Positions 28,849 through 40,800 of a stretch of 64,000 nucleotides of DNA are shown piece by piece. The position numbers were made by a program, and so were the translations under genes. Source of the DNA: Deinococcus grandis (lineage in GTDB: Bacteria; Deinococcota; Deinococci; Deinococcales; Deinococcaceae). Where the stretch lies: assembly GCF_001485435.1 (NCBI RefSeq), contig NZ_BCMS01000001.1:1249501-1313500 (forward strand), read 5' to 3'. Each line of letters opens with the position of its first letter. The stretch's first letter is position 1. The notes beneath the pieces were generated by a model. That model was not told the origin of the DNA. It made no database searches and worked only from the letters and a program-made list of their open reading frames with translations.

Positions 28849-29114
28849 CCGACACAGGATAGCGGACGGGTGGCGGTGAACTCAGGGCTGCGAGCGCATG
28901 GAGCACAGGACAGAATGGTCAGGCAGGTGCGGACGGTGTGGGTGAACCCCTCAGTCCGCTGCGCGGCCAGCTCCCCTTGAGGAAATCCAGGCTGTCCCCT
29001 GCCTCCCCGCTGCGGGGAGGTGGCCCGGGGTCGTCCCCAGGTCAGCCCCCTCCCGTGCTGCACTGAGCCCTTCGGCGCATTCGCGTCTGTGCGTGGTCTG
29101 TTAGCCTTGCGGGC
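28849..29114. other. intergenic region with GC-rich hairpin
   Basis: Between divergent trhO and the ABC-F gene. It carries a hairpin CCTCCCCGC/GCGGGGAGG at 29002-29020 inside a stretch (about 28947-29045) whose base composition and hairpin resemble the other intergenic repeats, but I find no second copy in the window. TAGCCT at 29102-29107 is the ABC-F leaderless box. Confidence 0.4.
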
Positions 29115-31247
29115 GTGTCTGTGCCGTCTACCCTGATTGCTGCGTCGAACGTGTCGGTGTTGTTCGGCGAGCGGGTGGTGCTGGACGGCGTGAGTGTGGG
29201 TGTGTCGTTGGGTGAGCGGGTGGCGTTGCTGGGTCGGAACGGGGCGGGGAAGACGACGCTGCTGCGGGTGCTGACCGGGGAGCGGGTGCCGGAGGAGGGG
29301 GAGGTCTGGCGCGCGGATGGGTTGCGGGTGGCGGTGCTGGAGCAGCATCACGCGCATCCGGCGGGGCGGAGTGTGCGGTCGCTGGTGGACGCGGCGCATC
29401 CGTACCGGGCGCTGGAGGTGAGCCTGCTGGAGCTGGAGGCGGACCTGGGTGATCCGGAGGTGCTGGCGCGCTGGTCGGCGCTGCACGCGCACCTGGAGGA
29501 CGTGGAGGCGTTCCGCTGGCCGTCGCGCGTGGCGCGGGTGCTGGGGATGCTGGACCTGACGCGCTTTCTGGACCGGGATGCGAGCACGCTGTCCGGGGGG
29601 GAGCGGACGCGGCTGGCGCTGGCGCTGGCCCTGGCGCGTGAACCGGACCTGCTGGTGCTGGACGAGCCGACGAACCATCTGGATATCCGCATGCGGGAGT
29701 GGCTGGAGGGGTGGTTGCGGGCGTTCCGGGGTGGGGTGCTGCTGACCAGTCACGACCGGGAGTTTCTGGACGCGGTGGTGACGCGCAGCGTGTGGCTGGA
29801 GCACGGCGCGGCGACCGGGTATCCCGGGGGGTACTCGCGGGCGTCGGCGCAGCGGGAGCTGGAGCGGCGCACGCAGGCCCGCGCGGCGCGGCTGGGGGAG
29901 CGTGAGGCGCAGCGGCTCTCGAAGAGTGTGGAGGTGCTGGACCGCTGGGGTCGCCGCTCGCGGGCGTTGAAGACCCGCGCGGAGCGGCAGAGCGTGCCGG
30001 AGGCGCCGCTGCCGGAACGGCAGATCCGCATGCGCCTGCTGGCGGGCACGGCGCGCGCGCCGCTGGTGGCGTGGGGCGAGCACCTGAGCAAGGCGTACGG
30101 GGACCGGCCCGTGCTGACGGACGCCGCCTTCCGGCTGCGGCAGGGCGACCGGGTGGCGCTGATGGGTGCGAACGGCACGGGGAAGACCACGCTGATGCGC
30201 CTGCTGTCCGGCGAGCTGCACCCGGACCCGCCCGCGCCGGACCCGTTGACCGGGGAGGTCGGGTCGCCGCCTGCGCTGCGGGTCGCGCCGGGCGTGACGG
30301 TCGCCAGCCTGGACCAGACGTGGCACGGGCTGACGCCGGGCGAGGGCCTGCACGCGCAGTTCGAGCGGCGCTTCGGGCGGCAGGCGAATACCCTGCTGGG
30401 CCGCGCGGGCTTCGGCGCGGAGGACTGGCCCAAGACTCCGGAGGTGCTGTCGGGCGGCGAGCGGGCGCGGGCGGGGCTGGCGCTCGTCAGTGGCCTGCGG
30501 GCGGACCTGCTGCTGCTGGACGAACCCACGAACCACCTGGACGTGGAGGCGCTGCTGGCGCTGGAGGGCGCGGTGCAGGCGTACGGGGGCGCGGTGGTGA
30601 TCGTCACGCACGACCGCCGCTTCGCGCGGGAGGTCGCCACGCGCCTGTGGGTGATCGAGGACGCCGCGCTGCGCGAGGTGAGTGGCTGGGGCAGCCGCGA
30701 GTACCTCGACCCGGCGGCGACCCTCCAGGGGGACCCGCCTCCACCGCCGCCGCCGCCCACGCCCCGGCAGCGCCTCGCACCGCTGGAGGCCCAGCTCTCG
30801 GCCCTGCGCGCGGAACTGGACCGCCCACCTGGCAGCCTCACCGGGCGTGAGGAGGCCCGCGTCCGCGCCCAGGCGCATGCCGTGCAGCAGGGCCTGTACG
30901 GGCTGTACGCGCAGGTGTGGAGCGCCCCGCAGTTCGACGCGGAGGTCCGCGAGCCGCCCCTGACCGTCCGCGCGCAGCGCCTGGGGGACACGGGTGGGAT
31001 GTTCTGGGCCGCGCACGACGAGGGCTGCCCGCACCTCGCCTGGGATGGGCACACGCTCCGCTGGAACGGCGAGCCGCCCGCGTGGTTCGGCGCGGCGCTG
31101 CTGGGCGGCACGCTGCGCGTCCTGTTCGAACGCTGGAACGTGGGCCGGGTAGCACTCGGTGAGGGCGGGCCGGTGCTGACCCGCCGCGCGTACTTCGAGC
31201 GGCTGGGCCTCGCGCCTGGGCGGGAGGGAACGCGCCCCGCCCCGTGA
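29115..31247 (+). CDS. ABC-F family ATPase with C-terminal extension
   Basis: A 710-residue soluble protein with two ABC domains and no membrane segment, as in ribosome-associated ABC-F proteins (EttA, Uup, Vga and others). Both sites are intact: Walker A GRNGAGKTT and GANGTGKTT, signatures SGGERTRLALA and SGGERARAGLA, and Walker B LLVLDEPTNHLD and LLLLDEPTNHLD. After ABC2 comes a run of seven prolines, a short helical stretch and about 130 residues of unrecognised, possibly folded extension. GTG start at 29115, with TAGCCT 7 nt upstream. The first half uses G-ending codons far more than neighbouring genes do. Role in translation or antibiotic protection cannot be told apart. Confidence 0.88.
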   Translation: MSVPSTLIAASNVSVLFGERVVLDGVSVGVSLGERVALLGRNGAGKTTLLRVLTGERVPEEGEVWRADGLRVAVLEQHHAHPAGRSVRSLVDAAHPYRALEVSLLELEADLGDPEVLARWSALHAHLEDVEAFRWPSRVARVLGMLDLTRFLDRDASTLSGGERTRLALALALAREPDLLVLDEPTNHLDIRMREWLEGWLRAFRGGVLLTSHDREFLDAVVTRSVWLEHGAATGYPGGYSRASAQRELERRTQARAARLGEREAQRLSKSVEVLDRWGRRSRALKTRAERQSVPEAPLPERQIRMRLLAGTARAPLVAWGEHLSKAYGDRPVLTDAAFRLRQGDRVALMGANGTGKTTLMRLLSGELHPDPPAPDPLTGEVGSPPALRVAPGVTVASLDQTWHGLTPGEGLHAQFERRFGRQANTLLGRAGFGAEDWPKTPEVLSGGERARAGLALVSGLRADLLLLDEPTNHLDVEALLALEGAVQAYGGAVVIVTHDRRFAREVATRLWVIEDAALREVSGWGSREYLDPAATLQGDPPPPPPPPTPRQRLAPLEAQLSALRAELDRPPGSLTGREEARVRAQAHAVQQGLYGLYAQVWSAPQFDAEVREPPLTVRAQRLGDTGGMFWAAHDEGCPHLAWDGHTLRWNGEPPAWFGAALLGGTLRVLFERWNVGRVALGEGGPVLTRRAYFERLGLAPGREGTRPAP

Positions 31248-31268
31248 GGGCACGCTATACTCGCGCGC

Positions 31269-31721
31269 ATGGAAGACCTCATCAAGGGCCGCCTCGGCGG
31301 AGCGGACGGCTACGGCATCCGCTGCGTCATCGACGGCGACACGATCACGGGCCGCGCGGGCGGCAAGCTGCACGGCAAGGACATCAACCTCGAGATCACC
31401 GAGCGCGGCGTGCAGGGCACCGTCGGCGCCGACTCCGTGAAGATCGAGCTGGAAGACGGCGAGCTGCGCGGCAACGTCGGCGCGCAGAAACTCACGCTGC
31501 GTGGCGTGGACCGCGTGACCGGCTTCATGGGCGAACCCATCGTCGGCTGGAACGTCGTGGCGCAGCAGACCGGCGAGAAGCTCGTCGGGCAGCTGGGCAG
31601 CACCGTCCTGGGCCGCCCCTTCGAGCTGGACCTGGGCAGCGCCCCCGGCTGGGTGGGCACCCTGGTGGCCGTCGTGGCCTTCTACGCGCTGGAACCCCGC
31701 GCGAACGTCACCGTCGGCTGA
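31269..31721 (+). CDS. hypothetical beta-rich protein, 150 aa
   Basis: Not recognised. A glycine-rich protein of short alternating beta strands (GDTITGRAGGKLHGKDINLEI, QGTVGADSVKIELEDGELRGNVG), possibly a small beta-solenoid or barrel, ending in a hydrophobic segment (GTLVAVVAFYAL, about 130-142) that could touch a membrane. It has the best -10 box in the window, TATACT, 7 nt before the ATG, which suggests high expression. Followed by a strong terminator. Confidence 0.72.
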   Translation: MEDLIKGRLGGADGYGIRCVIDGDTITGRAGGKLHGKDINLEITERGVQGTVGADSVKIELEDGELRGNVGAQKLTLRGVDRVTGFMGEPIVGWNVVAQQTGEKLVGQLGSTVLGRPFELDLGSAPGWVGTLVAVVAFYALEPRANVTVG

Positions 31722-31739
31722 GCTGACCCCGCACGGCAG

Positions 31740-31773
31740 CGCCGCCCCTGCAATCAGCGGGGGCGGCGTTCTT
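31740..31773. terminator. intrinsic terminator between convergent genes
   Basis: Stem CGCCGCCCC (31740-31748) / GGGGCGGCG (31760-31768) followed by TTCTT. It ends the 31269-31721 transcript and may also stop the tamB transcript arriving on the other strand. Confidence 0.7.
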
Positions 31774-31821
31774 CCGGTCTGGAGGTGGGGAGCGTGCGTC
31801 CCCCACCTCCACTCCCGGCCT

Positions 31822-34800
31822 TTACCGCCCGAACAGGTAGCGCACCCCGAAGCGGAACACGGCGCCGCGTTCGCCGTTCTCCACGCCGAAGTTCACGTTG
31901 GTCCGGTCGTTCACGTTGTACCCGACGCTGAAGGTCGGGCGGATCGACTGGAGGTTCAGGCCCTTCAGGGGCGTGCTGACCTTGAACGTGAAGCGGCTGT
32001 CGGGCGCGGTGTACTCGGCGTTGATCAGGCCCTCGCCGTTCAGGTCCACCTGGTACTGCAGGTACAGGTCGCGGGTCAGGTACGACCCGAGCGTGATCGT
32101 GGCACCCACGGTGCCGTCCTCGACGCTCAGCTGCGGGGTCAGGCGGAACACGTCCAGGCCGAACGCGTTGGCGATGGTCCGCTCGAACTCGCCCAGCACG
32201 AACACGTTCAGCGCCGTCTGGATGGCGCTGGACCCCAGCGCGCCCAGGTTGCTGGGCAGCGCCGCGAGGTTCGGGACGCCGGTGGCGACCAGCGCGTACA
32301 GTTCCGCCTCGCCGTAGGGCAGTCCGGTGTCGGGGTCAGCGCAGCTGCTGCCCTCGGCGGTGCAGCGCAGCGTGGTCGTCAGGTCCAGGACCGGCGAGCC
32401 GCTGCGCGTGACGAACTCGCCGCTCAGTTCCAGCGTGACCGGCACGCGCTGGCGGGTGGTGACGGCGGTGACGGTGCCGCTGGCCTGCACGCTGAAGCGC
32501 GGGTAGAGGTTGTCGCCGCTGAACGTGACACTGCTGTCCTGCAGCGCGAACTCGTTCTCACGCAGGTACACGAAGCCGCGCTGCGAGCGGACCCCGCCAC
32601 TCAGGCGCGGGCGGTCGCCGCTGCCCGCAAGCGTCAGGCTGCCCGTGAACTCGGCCCGGACGAGGTTCTCGTCGATGCGGATGCCGTTCGCCGCGCGGAT
32701 GGGAATGTCCTCGAACACCAGCCGCTGCAGGAAGGGCCGCGCTGGGCGGGCCGCCGGGTCCTGCTGCGGCTGCGGGAAGGTCGTGAATTCCTCGGGCAGG
32801 GGACTCACGAAGTTGTCGGTGGTGCGGCCCGTGGCGGCGTCCACCTTGTTCTGGCCGGGCGCGGGGATGGTGGCGGGGGCGTTCACGCGGCCCAGCACCA
32901 GCCGCGCGAAGTCGGCCGCGCCGGTCACGCGGATGACGCTGCCGTCGTCCACGGCGCGCAGGTCGGCGTTCAGGGCACTCTCGCGGCCGTAGATGATCGC
33001 CAGCGGCAGGTTGTAGTTCCGCGCGGCGAGACTCAGGTCCCACCTGGGCGAGAGCGTCCCGGTGAGGCTCAGGGTGCCCGTGCCGCTGGCCGCGGTGGTG
33101 CTGCGGCTCTGCGCGTCCAGCGTCCAGCGGCCGTCGGGCTGCTGCGCGAGGGTCACCGAGCTGTCCGGCAGGGCGCCCAGCGGCTGCGGCGCCAGCAGGC
33201 CCGCGAAGGTCACGCGGGTGCCGCTCAGGCGGCCCAGCGTGAGCTGCCCGGCCACGTTCAGCGTGCCGCCCGACCCGACGGTGCCGCCGGTCAGGACGCG
33301 CCCGCCCGCCGTGAACGCGCCGCTGTCGGGCAGGTCCCCGGCGAACTGCGGCACGCTCAGGCTCAGGCCCGCCACGCTGCCCTGGAGGTTCTGCGCGCGC
33401 AGCAGCCCGCGCGGCCGGTCGTACGTCCCCGCCGCCGAGAGGGTCAGGGTGCCCTTCAGGCTGGGGGTCAGGTCCACCAGGCCCGGCACCAGCCGCAGCA
33501 CGGGCGTGAAGGTGGTGTCCGTGAACTGCGCGCTGAGGTTCACGTTCTCGCGGGTGTACTGGCCGCGCACGTCCCAGGTGCCGGCGCCGCCCAGCTGGAT
33601 GTTCACGCCGCGCAGCTCCCGGCTGGCGAAGTCCAGCGTGCCGCTCCCGGTCAGGGTCTCGGTCACGGCGCCTTCGCCGGTGCCGCTCGTGGCACTCACG
33701 CGGATGCGTTCGGCCACGACGTTCAGCGTTCCGGCCGCCGGGTCGGCCAGCGGGAAGCGGAAGCGGGCCACGCCGGTCACGACGCCCTCGCCGGGCGTCT
33801 CCCCGGTGAAGGCCCCCACCAGCGCGCCCACCGGCAGGGCGCGTAGGCTGCCCTGCCCGAACACCTCGCCGCCGCCCAGGCCCGCCGTGAAGTCCGACTC
33901 GCCCAGGAAGCCGCGGATGCGCCAGTCGCTGCCGACCTGCGTGCCCTCCAGGCGGGCCGGGAGGGTCTTCGTGCCGACGGTCAGTGCGTCGGCGCGCAGC
34001 ACGAACGTGCCGCCCCCGCCGCGCAGGTTCGCCTCGCCGCTCACGCGGCCGGACAGCGCCGGGGCGATCTTCAGGTCCCGGACCTCCAGTTCGTCCAGCG
34101 TGGCGCGCAGCGTGTACCCGTCCCCGGTGGGCTGCACGGCGAGCACGCCCTCCAGCGCGGGAATCAGGTCCGCCACGCCGCCCGAGGCGCTCAGGTCCGC
34201 GCTGCCCATGTCGTTCCCGCCGCGCAGATCGGCGACGAACGTCTGCCCGTCGAGGTTCAGCGTGCCGCTCAGGCGCACGGTCTGGCCCGCCACGTCCAGC
34301 GGGTAGGCGGTCACGCCCAGCGTGCCGCGCAGCCCGTCGGCGGCGGCGCGGACGTTCACGTCCAGGCGGCCGTCGTCCTGCGTCAGGCGGCCCGTCAGGG
34401 TGCCGGTCCAGACCTCGGGGCCCTGCGCGGCCCGCAGCGTCAGCGTCCCGGCCCGCAGCGCCGCCGTGAGGTTCACCGTCGGGCGGCCCCCGTCCAGGGT
34501 CACGTCGCCGTCCAGGCTGCCGCGCAGCGCCACACCCAGGTACGGCGCGGCGTACGGCGTGTCCAGTTCCCGCACGCTCAGCGCCACGCGGCCCGAGGTC
34601 GTGTCGGTGTTCACGCTGCCCGTGGCGGTCAGCAGGCCCGACAGGCCCGTGATGCCCAGGCGGCCCAGGTTCAGGCCCGGCAGGTTCGCCGCGAGCTGCC
34701 CGGTCTGCCAGCGCAGCGAGCCGTCCACCAGTCCGTCCGAGACGTTCAGGTCGGCGGCCTTCAGGCTGGCGCTGCCGCTGGCGCGCCACTCGCCGCGCCG

Positions 34801-37800
34801 CACGGACAGCTGCGCGCGCGGGTCGGCCAGGGTGCCGTCCGCCGTGACGGTCACGGCACCCTCGGGCCGGGTCAGGCTGGCGGTGCCCAGCAGGGCCCAC
34901 TCGCCGCGCGCGCCGGGACGGGCTTCCAGCACGCCGCTGCCCTGCGCCTGCGGGCCGTCCACGAGGCGCAGCTGCACGCCGCGTGCACTGGCGACCACGC
35001 GGGCGCCCGCGCCGAGCAGGCCCGCCTCGCCCTGCGCCAGTGGCGTCCCCAGCGGGCCACTCAGGCGCAGCGTCAGCGGCTGCGTCAGGATCCCGGCGGG
35101 GCCGCCCGTGACGCGCGCGCTGCCGCGCCAGCCGCCCAGGCGGTCGGCGGTGACGTCCAGCGCGGCGCGCAGACCCTGCGGTCCGCTGAGGTTCCCGCGC
35201 GCACCGAGCGCCTGCGCGCGGTTCGTGAGTTGCACGCGGCCCGCCAGGGTGCCCGAGGCGTCCACGGTCAGGTCGGCGGTGCCGTCCAGGGCTGCACTGC
35301 CCGACGCCTCCAGCTGACTGCCGAAGGCCGCCGCGCTCAGGCCGATCAGGGTCACGCGGGAGCCGTCCAGTGTCGCGACCGTCCGGCCCGTCTGAGTCAG
35401 TGTCCCCTTCACTCCGGCCAGCGTGCCGGACAGGGTGCCGCCCAGGTCGCCCAGCGTGATCCCGGCCAGCGCCGCGCCGCGCGTGCTCAGCGTGCCCGCC
35501 AGGGTGGGGGAGACCAGCGTGCCGCCCAGGCTGGCGCTCAGGGTCGCCTCGCCCGCGCCGCCCACCAGCGGCAGCGGCGTGACGCTCAGGCGTCCCGCCA
35601 GCGCCGGGACGAGGTTCGCGCCCGGCGTGAGGCTCAGCGTGCCCGCACCCAGTCGCCCGGCCGCCAGCGCGTACGTGCCGCGCCCGTCGCCGGTCAGGGT
35701 CACGGGGTCCGGGAGGCCCGCCACGCTGGCCCGCACCGAGCCGGACAGGCGCGGCCACACCCCGTTCAGATCCAGTGTCGCGCGGGTGTCACCGCTGCTG
35801 ACCGTGCCGTACAGGCGGGCGCGCAGGGTGCCCGCCGATAGGTCGAGGTCGCTCGCCTCGGCGTACACCGTGCCGCCCAGGCTGCCCTTCAGGGCCGCGC
35901 GGGCGTTCAGGCGCGGGTCGAGCACCCGGCCCGACGCGGTGATCAAGGCCTCCAGCTGGTCGGTGGTCAGCGTCACGCGGCCCGCCACGGCCGGGTCGGC
36001 GGCGCGGCCTGTGAAGGTCAGGTCCGCGCCCAGCGTGCCGCTCCCCAGCGACGCGGCGTTCAGGTACGCGGCGCTCAGGTCGCGCGCGGTCACGCGCAGC
36101 CCACCCGGCAGCGAGCCCTGGGCGCGCAGCACGCCGTCACGCAGGCTGCCGCTCAGGTCGGCGCTCAGGACGTCCGCGCGCGGATCGAAGGCGGCGCGGC
36201 CATACAGGCTGAACGGCCCGGCCTGCGCCTGCTCGCCCTTCACCGCGAGGTTCTGTGCGTTCAGTGCCTCCAGCCCACCGGACAGGGTGCCGCTGGCCGT
36301 CAGGGTGCCCGCCACGGTCAGGGCGTCCACGTCCAGCCCGGCGGGCAGCAGCCGCGCGGCACGCAGCCCGTCCAGGCGCAGCGACGCGGCATAGCGCCCG
36401 TTGTCCAGGGTGGCCAGTCCGCTCGTGCGTGCGCCGGTCAGCTGCACGCGGGCGTTCCCGGCGGCGTAGCGGGCGCTCAGGGCGCCGCTCAGGTCCCCCT
36501 GCGTGTCCTGCACGGCGCCGCTGAACGCGGCGTTCAGCGCGCTCCACGACGCGCCGCTCAGCGTGGCCGCACCGCTCAGGCGCAGCTGCTCCGCGCGGCC
36601 CCACAGGGCGCCCGCGTCGAAGCTCGCCAGGGTCAACGTGCCGCCCGGCCGCAGCGGGAGGCTGGCGGGCAGGCGCCCGGTCACGCGGGCCTCACGCACG
36701 CCGGTGCCCAGCGTGGCAGCCACGGTCAGGTCGCCCGTGGGGGCCCCGTCCAGCAGGGCGTCCAGCGGCCCGCCGGGCACGTCACCCACCGCGCGCAGCG
36801 ACCCGCTGAAGCCCGTGCGGGCGTTCCAGCCGATCGGGCCGCGCAGCCGCACGTCCGTGTCGGCGGTCACGAGCGCCGCGTTCAGGGTCAGCGCGACGCG
36901 TTGCAGGCCACCGAGCGCGCCGGTGCCCAGGTCGCCCCGCACCTCGCCCGCCAGCGGGGCGCCCGTGAACACCGCGCGGTACGCGCCGCCCAGCAGGTGC
37001 GCCGAGACGCGCGTGCCCGCCGCGCGCAGCCCCGACGGACCGTCCGTCAGGCGGCCCTGCACGGTCACGTCCGGCCGGGAGAGGCTGCCACGCACCTGCG
37101 CCGTGTACGTACCGGGCAGCAGGTCCGTCAGGGTCGCCTTCGCGTCCAGCTTCAGCGCCGGGAACACCGGCCCGCCCGCCCGCACGGTGCCCTGCGCGAG
37201 TTCGGCCTGCGCGCCGTCCAAACGCAGCACGCCGCCCGCGAAGCGCGCCGGGGCACGGAAGGTCACGCCCCCCACCTCGCCCTGCGCGGTGGCGCGCACG
37301 TCGGCCAGGGTGCCGCCCAGTGTGACGGACGCCCGGCCCGCCTGCCCCAGCAGGGGCCGCAGGTCGCCCGCGTTCGCCGAACCACTCAGGGTCCAGGCCC
37401 CCAGGCCCGCACCCGACCGCTGCGCCGCACTCAGGTCCAGCGCCGCGCCCGCCACGCTGCCGCCCAGGGTCACGCGCGCCGCGCCGCCCGTCAGGGCCAC
37501 CCCGGTCGCGGTGACGTTCACGGCCTTCCCGGCATACGACCCGTTCACTCGCAGGGTCAGCGCGTCCCCCGCCCCAGGCCCCGCGCGGCCGGTCAGGGCG
37601 GCGCGCAGGTCCTCGAAGGTCACGGCGGCGTTCGCCTGCGGGTACAGCGGGCCGCGCACGCTCAGCGCCTGCCCGCCCAGGGTGCTGCTCAGGTTCGCGC
37701 TGACCTGCCCGCGCAGCAGGCTGACGCTCCCGCGCGCCGCCTGTCCGGCGGCCTGCACGTTCACGTCCGCGCGCCCGGTCGCCCGCGTGAAGTCCAGATC

Positions 37801-40800
37801 CGGCACGCTCAGGTTCAGGGCGATGCGGCCGCGCACGCCGTCCAGCACCGGGCTCAGCACCCGGGCGTCCAGCACGGCGCTGCGGACCGTCAGGCCCGCG
37901 CCGCCGTACGCCACCGGAATCCGCGAGCCCGGGTGGGTGAGGGTGCCCCTCACGGTCAGACCACTGCGCCAGTCCGCGCGGGCGTCCAGCCGCAGCGGGT
38001 CACCCAGGTACCGGGTGCCGCTCGTGAACAGCGTGGCGCTGCTTCCGCCCAGCGCGACCTCCAGCTGCCCCGGCACGAGTGCCGCGCGCACGTCCGCCGG
38101 GAGGCCCGCCGCGAACGGCGCGAGACTGGTGCTCAGCGTGCCCCCCAGCGCCGGGAGGACCGACACCCGCCCGTTCAGCGGCCCCGAAGGCAGCGCCAGC
38201 AGGGTGGTCGTGCCCTGCCCGGCCAGCTGCACGGTACCCGCCTGTTCTGTCGCGGGGGTGCTCCCCAGTGCGTAGCGCAGGCCCAGCGCGCCCGCCCAGG
38301 TGCCGCCCGCGTACGTCAGGCCGCCCACGGTCGCGCGCAGCCCGGTCAACGACGCGCGCAGCGGGAACGACTGCCCCGGCACGCTCAGCGCGGTCGGCCC
38401 CGCCGCGAAGCGCTGCGGTTTCACGGTCAGGGTGCCGCGCAGGTCCGCGACGCCCCCGGTCGCCGCCGCCGTGAAGTACGGGCCGGTCACGCGCAGGTTC
38501 AGACCCTCCAGCGTGGCGGGCAGCCGCACCCGTCCGGTCGCGGTGACGGCCTGCCCCGCGACCGAGCCGGTCACGCGCAGCGCCCCGCGGTCCGCGCGGA
38601 CCAGGAACGGCCCGGCGTTCAGGCGGCCATCCAGCACGCCGTTCCGGGCCGTCAGGGTCCCCTCCAGCCGCTGCCCGGCCAGCGTGAGGCCACTGGCCGT
38701 CAGGTTCAGGTTGTCGAAGCCCGCCAGGGTCACGCTCGCGCGGCCCCCCTGCGCGTCCCGCACCGCGACCTGCCCGCGCGGCTCCGCGCCGGTCCCCTGC
38801 ACGTTCCCGTCCACGAACAGCCCGTTCCCGAGCGGCCCGCTGACATCCACGTCGTACCGCCCGCTGGGCAGCGAGGCGGTGCCCTCGGCGCGCAGGCCCT
38901 CGCCGTCCGTGACGAGCAGGTTCAGGCCGTTCCACGGGCCGTTCACCGCCAGGGTGTACTGATCGAGCACCCCGCGCGCGTTCACCGCGCCCCGGAACGA
39001 GCCGCCCGGCCCGGGTGCCCAGGACGCGCGGCCCTGCACGCGACCAGCCTGCCCGAAGGCCGTCAGGGCCTGCGCGCCGCTGACCTGCACCAGACCGCTG
39101 CGGCCGTCGTACGCGGCCGTCAGGTCACCCCAGGTGCCGCCGACGCGCACGGCGGGCGTCAAGGTGCCCCGCAGGTTCACTGCCTGCGCGGGCAGCGTCA
39201 CGCCGCCGAAGGACAGGACGCCGGTGCGGCCGGTCACGGCGGCCCTCAGCGCGCCGTACGGGCCGCTCACGCGGGCGTTCAGAGTCTGCCCCTGCGCCTG
39301 CACCGTGCCGCCCACCTGTACGTCGGGGAAGACGCGGCCCGCGACCTGCGCCGCCACGCGCCCCGCGCCGCTGCCCGACGTCACGGTCAGGTCCGCCGTG
39401 ACCGGCGTGCCCGCGCCCGGCTGCCGGGTCAGGGTGCCCCGGACCGCTGCGCCCGCCGCCTGCGCGTTCACGCGCGCCGACCCGCCCCGCCCCGCGAGGT
39501 TCAGGTCCAGCGTGCCGCCCGGGTTCAGGCCCGGCAGCAGGGGCCGCAGCGCGCCCAGGTTCACGCGCCCCTTCGCGGTGATGGTCTCGCCGTCCACGGT
39601 ACCGCTGGCCGTGTCGCCCCGCGTGGTCAGGCTGAAGCGCACGCCGCGGTCCAGCGTCACGCTCCCCCGGATGTCCGCGCCCGCCACGCGCGCCTGCACG
39701 CGGTACGGGGCGCGCAGGTCCGCGTCGGCCAGGACGGTCACGCCGTTCGACGTGCCGCGCAGCTGCGCGGTCGTGCCGTTGCCCACCGCGCTCAGCGTCA
39801 CGCCTGCCCCCACGGCCCGCAGCGACCCGAAGGCCTTCAGGGTGTTCGTGACCGTCACGTCCCCCGTGACCCGCAGGCCGCCCGCCACGGCGAGGTTCCG
39901 GGCGCGCAGCCCGAAGGCGTCCCCGTTCCAGCTCAGCTGCTGAGCCCCTGCCGTGAACGTCCCACGCTGCCGCACGTAATTCAGGTCCAGCGGCCCCTGC
40001 AGTGGCTGCGGCACGCCCGGCACGGTCGCGTTCAGGGTGCCCGTCACGTCCCCGCCCGTCAGGTCGATGCGGCCCCCGCCGGTCAGGGTCACGCCATTCC
40101 CGGAGAGGTTCCGGGCGGCCCAGGTGCCCCGGAAGTTCCTGTCCAGGTTCAGGCTGGCCGCGCCCAGATCGACGCGCAGGCCCCGGCGATCGAAAGCCGC
40201 CGTCCCCGACAGGCCCGTGAAGGGCCCCGCCTGTCCGTCCGTGACGCGCGCCCGCAGATCGTCCGGCGTGCCGCTCAGGGCCACGCGTGCCCCCGCCGCG
40301 CCGAAGGTGGGGTTCAGCACGGCGTTCAGTCGGCTGCCTTCCAGCGCGAAGGTCCCACGCAGCGGCCCGCCCAGGCCCTGCCCGTCGAAGCTCAAGAGGT
40401 TTTTCGCGTCGATGCGGCCCTCGACGTCCAGCGCCTTCTGCGCGAAGGTGCCGTTCACGCTCACGCGGCCCTCGCGCCCGAAGGCCCAGCGACCCGCGAG
40501 CTTCTGCGCCGAGCCGCCCAGCGCCGTGTCCGCGCTGAACGCCAGATCGTTCGTCTGCCCGGCCACGTTCCCGTCCTCGCTCAGGAAGGTGTACTCGGCG
40601 TTTGCGTTGCTGAAGCCCACGCCCGCCAGCGTGCCAGCGCCCTGCGCGTACGCCTTCACCCGCACCGTGCTCCAGCCGCCCGCCGTGACCCGCAACTTCA
40701 GGTTGCCGTCCCCCGTCGTGCCCAGCGCGCGGGCCAGCCCCGACACGGTCGGTGCGGCGTCGGCCGTGACCGACCAGTTCTGCGCCTTCAGGTCCACGCC

